Made by a program: the position numbers and the translations under genes. Positions 5,941 to 10,792 of a stretch of 15,260 nt of DNA are shown piece after piece. The stretch is from assembly GCA_003153055.1 (NCBI GenBank), contig PMBV01000311.1:468-15727 (forward strand), read 5' to 3'. The notes beneath the pieces are model-generated. The model was not told the origin of the DNA. It worked only from the letters and a program-made list of their open reading frames with translations, and did no database searches. This DNA is from Myxococcales bacterium (GTDB lineage: Bacteria; Myxococcota; Myxococcia; Myxococcales; Myxococcaceae). Numbering within the stretch: the first letter of the stretch is position 1; each line of letters opens with the position of its first letter.

Positions 5941-6884
5941 TGGGTGACGTTAAGATGGAAGTCGCCACGATGCACACCGACTTCGCCAACCGCCTCATTC
6001 TCGTGGTCGACGACGACGAGCTCACCCGGCTGTTGCTGCGAGACCTCTGCGAATCGATGGGGTTCCGGGTGGTGCAGGCGGCCGACGGCCAGGAGGCGGT
6101 GGAGCGGGTGGCCGACTCGAACCCCGATCTCGTGCTCCTCGACTTGATGATGCCCCGCCGCGACGGGTTCTCGGTGTTGCGCTGGTTGCGCGAGGAGCAA
6201 GGCCGGCTCGATCTGCCGGTGATCATCCTCACCGCCATGGGCGAGATGAACGGAAAGATCCGCGGCATGGAGCTCGGGGCCGACGACTACATCACCAAAC
6301 CCTTCAAGCTCATCGAGCTCCAGACGCGCATCAACTCGGCCCTGATGGTGCGCGAATACCGCCGCCGGTTGATGGCCGCCGAAGAAGAGCTGGCCCAGTT
6401 CCGCGCGTTGGATCCAGTGACCGGGGCGGGCATGTACTCGCAGCTCAAGGCCAGCCTCGACTCCGAGCTCGCCCGCAGTCGGCGGTATGGCAGGCCGGTG
6501 GCGTGCCTCCTGTTCGGATTCGACGACTACCAGAGCCTCCGCTACCAGTTGGGTCGAGACGCCTGCGACGCGTACCTGGCTGCCATCGTGCGCGATATGC
6601 GCTCGTGCCTCAGAGGTGCCGACCGACTGTTCCGCGTCGACGCCGACGAGTTCGTCGCCCTGCTCCCCGAGACCGACCTCAAGGGGGCCCGCATCGTGGC
6701 CGAGCGCCTGGTGGAGTCGATCCACTTGGTCGACCTCGACGCCCAGCTGCCCGCGGTGGTGCGCTGCGGCGGCTCGGTCTTTCCCAACGAGCAGGTGCGA
6801 ACCAGCGAGGACCTCTTGCGCGAGGCGAACCGCACGTACATCGATCTCAAGGAGAAGGGCGCTCGGCGACTGTTTGACGCCTGA
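5940..6884 (+). CDS. Response regulator with degenerate GGDEF domain and retained I-site
   Basis: 314 aa from ATG 5940, which overlaps the dnaB stop (TGATG). ATG 5955 and ATG 5970 (with GGAAG 8 nt before) are credible shorter starts. Seen (numbered from 5940): receiver domain 19-130 with acidic D24-D26, phosphoacceptor D68 in LLDLMMP, T98 and K120 in TKPF; a helical linker (130-155); and a GGDEF-type domain starting DPVTG. The active-site motif is DADEF (234-238), so both glycines needed for GTP binding are lost, the metal-binding first Asp of FDID is Gly (FGFDDY, 192-197), and GHxxGD is GRDACD. An RxxD inhibitory-site motif (R225-D228) remains five residues ahead. Inferred: it is not a diguanylate cyclase but could bind c-di-GMP, as reported for degenerate GGDEF proteins such as PopA and SgmT. 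The partner kinase is not in the window. Confidence 0.85.
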   Translation: MGDVKMEVATMHTDFANRLILVVDDDELTRLLLRDLCESMGFRVVQAADGQEAVERVADSNPDLVLLDLMMPRRDGFSVLRWLREEQGRLDLPVIILTAMGEMNGKIRGMELGADDYITKPFKLIELQTRINSALMVREYRRRLMAAEEELAQFRALDPVTGAGMYSQLKASLDSELARSRRYGRPVACLLFGFDDYQSLRYQLGRDACDAYLAAIVRDMRSCLRGADRLFRVDADEFVALLPETDLKGARIVAERLVESIHLVDLDAQLPAVVRCGGSVFPNEQVRTSEDLLREANRTYIDLKEKGARRLFDA

Positions 6885-7637
6885 TCAGCCGTGCCGCCGG
6901 TCGCGGGCCTTGTTGACCAGCGCCTTGTAGACTCCGAGGTTGGGCGGCACTGAGTCGATCATCAGCTCTGGGTGCCACTGCACGCCCAACACCAAGCCAT
7001 CCTTCGATTCGATGGCTTCGACGACGCCGTCGGGTGCGGTGGCCGTCGTCACCAGCCCCTCCCCCACCCGCTTGACGGCCTGGTGATGGGTGGAGTTCAC
7101 CATCAGCTGGCCTCGCCCGACGCACTCCCCGAGCTGCGAGTGCTCCTTCACCTCGACGGGGTGCTGGGGCTGGGCTCGATCGTGCTTCTGCTGGTGGGGT
7201 CGAGCAGCGGGCAGCTCCTTGGCGAGGTCCTGAAACAACGTGCCTCCGTGCGCGACGTTGATGAGCTGCATGCCACCACATACGCCCAGCACCGGCATCT
7301 TGCGGGCGAGCGCCAGGCGCAGCAGCCCCAGCTCGAAGGTGGTGCGCTCGGGCTTCAGCGGCCCCAGGCCGTCATGGGGAACCTCGTGGTAAAGCTCGGG
7401 GGAAATGTCGAACGCTCCACCGGTGATGAGGAGCCCCGAGACCCGCTCCAGGTACGACTCCCACACCGAGCGATCGTCGCTGTAGGGAATGACGAAGGGC
7501 AGCCCCCCGGCGCGGAGCACCGCCTCGCCATAGGCCACCTTCAGCTCGAAGCGCGGATGAGGTGACTCGGGGCTGGGCCCAGCGAAGTCCGGAGTGATGG
7601 CGATGCTGGGGCGGCGAGCGTGTCCGTGGGACTTCAT
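6885..7637 (-). CDS. Class I glutamine amidotransferase-like hydrolase (peptidase C26, PuuD-type)
   Basis: 250 aa. Seen: GLLITGGAFDISPELYHE (68-85), nucleophile-elbow LGVCGGMQLINVAHGGTLFQDL with C120, a NSTHHQAV stretch (181-188), and GVQWHPE with H222 and E224 completing a Cys-His-Glu triad. Family members hydrolyse gamma-glutamyl bonds, for example gamma-glutamyl-GABA in putrescine use (PuuD), or are named simply C26 hydrolases. No putrescine-pathway neighbours are present, so the substrate is open. There is no signal peptide. ATG 7637 is the only good start. The stop abuts the stop of the convergent regulator with no spacer (TGATCA at 6882-6887). The divergent gap to 7784 holds the promoter for the neighbouring operon; I saw no strong one for this gene. 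Confidence 0.88.
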   Translation of the reverse strand: MKSHGHARRPSIAITPDFAGPSPESPHPRFELKVAYGEAVLRAGGLPFVIPYSDDRSVWESYLERVSGLLITGGAFDISPELYHEVPHDGLGPLKPERTTFELGLLRLALARKMPVLGVCGGMQLINVAHGGTLFQDLAKELPAARPHQQKHDRAQPQHPVEVKEHSQLGECVGRGQLMVNSTHHQAVKRVGEGLVTTATAPDGVVEAIESKDGLVLGVQWHPELMIDSVPPNLGVYKALVNKARDRRHG

Positions 7638-7721
7638 GGTGGCCCGAGCGAGAATGCCTTGCCCACGGCACGAGCGCGAGAAACCAGGCTCTCCGGCGTC
7701 GAATCGCTTGCGCGGGGGAGC

Positions 7722-7749
7722 TTGTGGTGCCGCGGGCGACTGCTATAAG
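7722..7749 (+). promoter_or_regulatory. Extended -10 promoter of the 7784-8930 operon
   Basis: TTGTGG (7722-7727), a 16-nt spacer and TATAAG (7744-7749) preceded by TGC give a sigma-70-like promoter with extended -10. Five of six -10 bases match consensus. Predicted start is near 7756, leaving about 28 nt of leader that contains the AGGAG (7770-7774) of the first gene. It is the best -10 element in the window. Confidence 0.7.
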
Positions 7750-7783
7750 GCCGCGCAACGGAAGGTTTCAGGAGAGAAAGCAC

Positions 7784-7981
7784 ATGGCCTCGATCGACCC
7801 CAAGCATGCCGACAAGCGCACCGTTGAACGCTACATTCGTTTTGGGGTGGTCGACGAGAAGGAATTCGACAAGTACCTGAAGTCGCTGCCTGATCTCGCG
7901 GAGAACGCGCTCCCGGTCGAGGTGGTGATGGACGAAGACCTGGACGACGACGAAGAAGAAGACGACGACCAGGAGGGTTGA
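7784..7981 (+). CDS. Small conserved-looking protein with acidic C-terminal tail, unknown function
   Basis: 65 aa from ATG 7784, which has AGGAG (7770-7774) 9 nt upstream and a clear promoter; an upstream GTG at 7724 in the same frame would start inside the promoter and is rejected. Seen: a basic N-terminal part (MASIDPKHADKRTVERYIR), then GVVDEKEFDKYLKSLPDLAE, and a highly acidic tail (MDEDLDDDEEEDDDQEG, about 15 of the last 18 residues acidic or amide). There is no signal, membrane segment or catalytic motif. The acidic tail may mimic nucleic acid or contact a basic partner, which is inference. It is first gene of a three-gene operon, 21 nt ahead of the DUF1844 gene. Confidence 0.8.
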   Translation: MASIDPKHADKRTVERYIRFGVVDEKEFDKYLKSLPDLAENALPVEVVMDEDLDDDEEEDDDQEG

Positions 7982-8002
7982 ACCCCTCGAGGAGGCCCAG
8001 CC

Positions 8003-8293
8003 ATGGGTGAGAAGCGTGGGCAGAGCTTCGTGATGTCTGACGCCGAGGTGCCGCTCTCGTTCAGCGCCTTCATTCTCGGCTTGGCTTCGACGGCGTTGAT
8101 TCACCTCGGGGTGACCCCGAACCCCGAGACCGGCCAGAGCAGCGTCGACATGCCCCAGGCGCGGCAGGCCATCGACGCGCTCGACATGCTCCGGGCAAAG
8201 ACCCGGGGCAACCTCACCGATGACGAGGAGCAGCTCTTCGCCTCGATGCTGACGGACCTGCGCATGCGGTACGTCGAGAAGAGCACGGCCTAA
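8003..8293 (+). CDS. DUF1844 domain protein
   Basis: 96 aa. Seen: the DUF1844 signature PLSFSAFILGLASTALIHLGV (17-37), split here by two strongly hydrophobic runs, then NPETGQSSVDMPQARQAIDALDMLRAKTRGNLTDDEEQLFASMLTDLRMRYV. These blocks match the family's usual order and length. The function of DUF1844 is unknown; the 21-residue hydrophobic segment could sit against a membrane or in a protein core. The start ATG 8003 has a strong GAGGAGG (7989-7995) 7 nt upstream. It sits in the middle of the operon, 4 nt before the membrane protein gene. Confidence 0.88.
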   Translation: MGEKRGQSFVMSDAEVPLSFSAFILGLASTALIHLGVTPNPETGQSSVDMPQARQAIDALDMLRAKTRGNLTDDEEQLFASMLTDLRMRYVEKSTA

Positions 8294-8297
8294 AGGA

Positions 8298-8930
8298 ATG
8301 GCGAACCCAACCCGGTCTACGGCCCTGTTCCGGCTCCTGCTGCTGGTGGCGGTCGGTCTCGGCGTGATGGTCTCGATCTCGTCGGCGCAGGAAGCCGCGA
8401 TGGTGATGAGCGTCGAGAGCATTGGCCCTCACGACTTCTCCCTGGGGCCACTCAAGGGGTTGATCCCGCTGAGCAAGGAGCAGGAGTCGGCGCTCAAGGC
8501 TCAGGAGCGAGCGACCCTGAGCGCGATGGAGGCCATGGCCACCCCGAGGGCGATGGTCCTCGGGCTGCTCGCAGCGTCCTCGATGATCGTCTTCCTCACC
8601 TCGCTGCAGATTCGCTGGTCGTCGGAGGCCCCGCCCGCGGCGCTGGCCCGGCGACTCGGGGTGCTGGCCCTCGCCACGGCGGTGCTGCGGACCCTCGATG
8701 GGGCGCAGCAGTTGGTGATCGTCCGCCGGGCAGCCGAAGCCAACGGCCGGGCCCTCATTGCCTCGGGGGTGGCCGACGCAGAGACCGTCGCGGCGATGAC
8801 CCATGCTCTGGTGAGCGTGGTCTCGGTAGGGTGGACCGCGCTGGTGGTCGGCGTCTTCGTCGTGCTCGGCACCTACTTCCGCTCGCCCAAGGTGCTCGCG
8901 GTGTTCGTCGAGCGTACCCACGACGAGTGA
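8298..8930 (+). CDS. Predicted four-helix inner-membrane protein, unknown function
   Basis: 210 aa. Not recognised. Seen: hydrophobic segments at about 12-30, 84-104, 119-140 and 168-192, with a roughly 50-residue loop between the first two that contains LSKEQESALKAQERATLSAMEAMA. The first segment ends SSAQEAA and could alternatively be a cleaved signal peptide, leaving three helices. The ATG at 8298 is only 4 nt after the DUF1844 stop, so co-transcription is likely; its AAGGA (8293-8297) is too close to ATG for ideal spacing, so translation may depend on coupling. A membrane role for this operon (with DUF1844) is inferred. Confidence 0.75.
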   Translation: MANPTRSTALFRLLLLVAVGLGVMVSISSAQEAAMVMSVESIGPHDFSLGPLKGLIPLSKEQESALKAQERATLSAMEAMATPRAMVLGLLAASSMIVFLTSLQIRWSSEAPPAALARRLGVLALATAVLRTLDGAQQLVIVRRAAEANGRALIASGVADAETVAAMTHALVSVVSVGWTALVVGVFVVLGTYFRSPKVLAVFVERTHDE

Positions 8931-9415
8931 CGGCGAGGCGCCGCTGCACCGCGCTGGCGCATTGAGTGGATCGCCGGCTCGATTCACGAGGCGTCGGTTG
9001 CCCCACGGCATCCGAGGAGAGGCGGCGCGAGAGCTCCATCCGAAAGGAGCCGGTCACTCCAAGCACTCAGCTCGGAGGGCGGTGCCGAGGAGCGCCAGCG
9101 CTTTCAAGGGGGACACGTGGGTGTACTGGCGCCCTCCCAGCCAAGTTCGGGCAGCCCCTCGGCCCGATGGCACGGGGCTCCGTGCTGGGCATCGTCGAGA
9201 GGGCCGGCCATGAGAGGTGGCTGGTGGGCACTGGTCCCCGAGCGTGTCATCACGGTGTACAAATCAGTACTCCGTGATGACAGGGCTGGGAAGTGACCGG
9301 GCCTCGAGGTCGGTACGAAGCGAGCTCCAGGTCTCCGCAGGAGGGGCTGGTTGTGCTCGCCCAGAGCCCCGTTGCTCCAGGTGACCGCTCCAGCCCAAGG
9401 CCGTCGCCCAGTCAC
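8931..9415. other. 485-nt non-coding stretch between convergent genes
   Basis: No frame here shows protein-like composition; the open frames on both strands are Arg/Pro/Ser-rich and lack family motifs. It separates the plus-strand membrane protein gene from the minus-strand 430 aa gene. It contains a 38-nt palindrome (9245-9282) and weaker hairpins, such as GGGG/CCCC with an inner CTGG/CCAG at 9343-9370 and CGGCG/CGCCG at 8931-8943, which may mark transcript ends. No U-runs follow them. Confidence 0.5.
9245..9282. repeat. 38-nt near-perfect palindrome
   Basis: TGTCATCACGG (9245-9255) is exactly mirrored by CCGTGATGACA (9272-9282). Inside lies a second pair GTAC (9257-9260, 9267-9270) after a single T-T mismatch, with AAATCA in the middle. 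Fifteen base pairs close a 6-nt loop. There is no T-run on either side and no adjacent start codon, so it is neither a typical terminator nor an obvious operator. Confidence 0.8.
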
Positions 9416-10708
9416 CTACGGCGCGAGAATGATCCGAGGCCCAGACGCGGCCTGGCGAACCTGCCCCAACGCCGGCTCGGAGGCGGCCTCGGCTTCAGTC
9501 AGCCGCCGCAAGAAGACTTCCTTGCCAGAGGCCACCAGCCCTTTGAGATCGGTGAGCAACTGCAAGGCCGCGTCGATCATCATCTTGGCCTCGTCGGCAC
9601 CCTGCCCCGGGGGCACCGGGCCAGTCCGCTGGCGGACCATGTCGCTGAAACGCGCGATGGACTCGCGGGTCTTCGCGGCGTCGAACTGGGCCAGCGGCTG
9701 GGTCACTGCCTCGAGGCCCACCTTGATGAGCCGGAGCTGGCGCACCTGCTCGAAGGCGGGTTCGGGCAACGAGAGGGTCGCCGCGGGGAACGCGCCCAAG
9801 AGGCCCTCTTCCTCGGGCGCCTTGTGCTGGTAGGGCACCACGTCGAGGAAGAGGAAGAGCGGGTCGACTCCCTGCTTGGCGACTTCGAGCTCTTCTCCAT
9901 CGAGTGGGGGGAAGCTCGTCGGGGCACCGACGAAGAGGAGCGCCATGACCACGTCGGTCCAGAACTCCTCGGCGGCGGCGCCGGTGCTGCCCACCGAGCC
10001 GAACAACAACCCCATCGACTCCACGATGCGGGGCGCCTTGAGCACCTGCTTGATGAGCGGTGTCCCCGCGTCCATGCGGGCGAGAGCAGTGACGAACTGC
10101 TGCTCGAGCTGCTTCTTCACCTCGGGGCTCAGCTTGGTCGCCCGCCCGATGGCGTCGCGGAGATCGATGGACAAGCGATTGGGCGTCAAGTCCCACGTGG
10201 ACTTCAGCTTGGCGCGGTCGAGGGCCACGAGCTGCACGAAGGCCGGGTCGAACAGCCGCATGTAGTCTTCGGCCGCCAGCTTCACGGTGCCCGCTTGACC
10301 AGAGAACTTGACCTGGGCGAGCGCTCCCCTGATTTCCTTCTGCACGTCGGCCAGTCGCTCCAGGCGTGCCGAGCGGAGCGCATCAACCACCGCGCCGAAC
10401 GGCGACAGCATGATGAGAGCGTCGGGGAAGCCGAGAGATGCGCCTTCGGGGGTCTCCCGATGAGGAAACCAGAACGCCTGGTGGTCGGCGTGGAGCCGGC
10501 TCGCGAGGCCGCCCGACAAGCCGAGCGCCACCATCTGGTGTTCGGCGCGAGCGGGGTCGAACGGCCCGCCCAAGAGTCGGATCACGCCCTTCTCGATCTC
10601 GGCCCACCCCTCGCTGGCGAGATCCACCGGCGTGCCCACGACCTTGGCGAGCGCGTCGGAGATCTGAGTGAAAGCAGCCTCCAGTTGCGGCGGCATCGGC
10701 ATCGTCAT
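9416..10708 (-). CDS. 430 aa cysteine-free protein, function unknown
   Basis: Not recognised. The frame is open back to 11356, but the part above 10708 is antisense to the large plus-strand gene and has biased composition, so I start at ATG 10708; ATG 10702 and 10696 are alternatives. Seen: mostly helical predicted sequence (for example AFTQISDALAKVVGTP, KKQLEQQFVTALARM), a central hydrophobic FWTDVVMALLFVGAP segment, no cysteine at all, no signal peptide and no catalytic motif I know. Hydrophobic blocks SLGFPDALIMLSPFGAVVDAL and VDPLFLFLDVVPY suggest a compact cytoplasmic protein. A TACAGG -10 candidate (10715-10720) lies 6 nt before the start. Likely lineage-restricted. Confidence 0.78.
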   Translation of the reverse strand: MTMPMPPQLEAAFTQISDALAKVVGTPVDLASEGWAEIEKGVIRLLGGPFDPARAEHQMVALGLSGGLASRLHADHQAFWFPHRETPEGASLGFPDALIMLSPFGAVVDALRSARLERLADVQKEIRGALAQVKFSGQAGTVKLAAEDYMRLFDPAFVQLVALDRAKLKSTWDLTPNRLSIDLRDAIGRATKLSPEVKKQLEQQFVTALARMDAGTPLIKQVLKAPRIVESMGLLFGSVGSTGAAAEEFWTDVVMALLFVGAPTSFPPLDGEELEVAKQGVDPLFLFLDVVPYQHKAPEEEGLLGAFPAATLSLPEPAFEQVRQLRLIKVGLEAVTQPLAQFDAAKTRESIARFSDMVRQRTGPVPPGQGADEAKMMIDAALQLLTDLKGLVASGKEVFLRRLTEAEAASEPALGQVRQAASGPRIILAP

Positions 10709-10714
10709 GCGCGG

Positions 10715-10744
10715 CCTGTACCACGCAGGTCGACCCCTCGACAA
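10715..10744 (-). promoter_or_regulatory. Candidate near-leaderless promoter of the 430 aa gene
   Basis: On the minus strand TTGTCG (10744-10739), an 18-nt spacer and TACAGG (10720-10715) precede ATG 10708 by 6 nt, so transcription would start at or beside the start codon. Four of six -35 and three of six -10 bases match consensus. No Shine-Dalgarno is visible, which fits a leaderless message. Confidence 0.35.
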
Positions 10745-10771
10745 AGAAAGCCGTGGTGCCCCAGCCACGGC
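10739..10771 (-). terminator. Terminator-like hairpin in a divergent gap, minus-strand orientation
   Basis: GCCGTGG (10750-10756) and CCACGGC (10765-10771) form a perfect 7-bp stem with an 8-nt loop. Read on the minus strand the stem is followed by TTTCTTTGT (10749-10741), the arrangement of an intrinsic terminator. It lies upstream of the 430 aa gene, so it may stop antisense transcripts coming out of the large plus-strand gene or act as a leader attenuator. Confidence 0.5.
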
Positions 10772-10792
10772 CCGTGAAAAGGTCGACGCATC

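Noticed and set aside
9010..9070. c-di-GMP or glycine riboswitch in the gene-free stretch (CGAAAG element)
   Set aside because: Only the short CGAAAG tetraloop-like stretch resembles such motifs; the conserved core segments are missing, and no gene follows in the right orientation.
9245..9282. dif, attC or Rho-independent terminator reading of the palindrome
   Set aside because: There is no XerC/XerD-type arm sequence (TTATGT...), no GTTRRRY/RYYYAAC ends and no T-run on either strand.
9293..10777. 494-codon open frame on the plus strand
   Set aside because: Antisense to the 430 aa gene, with a Glu/Gly/Arg/His-rich composition lacking domain signatures.
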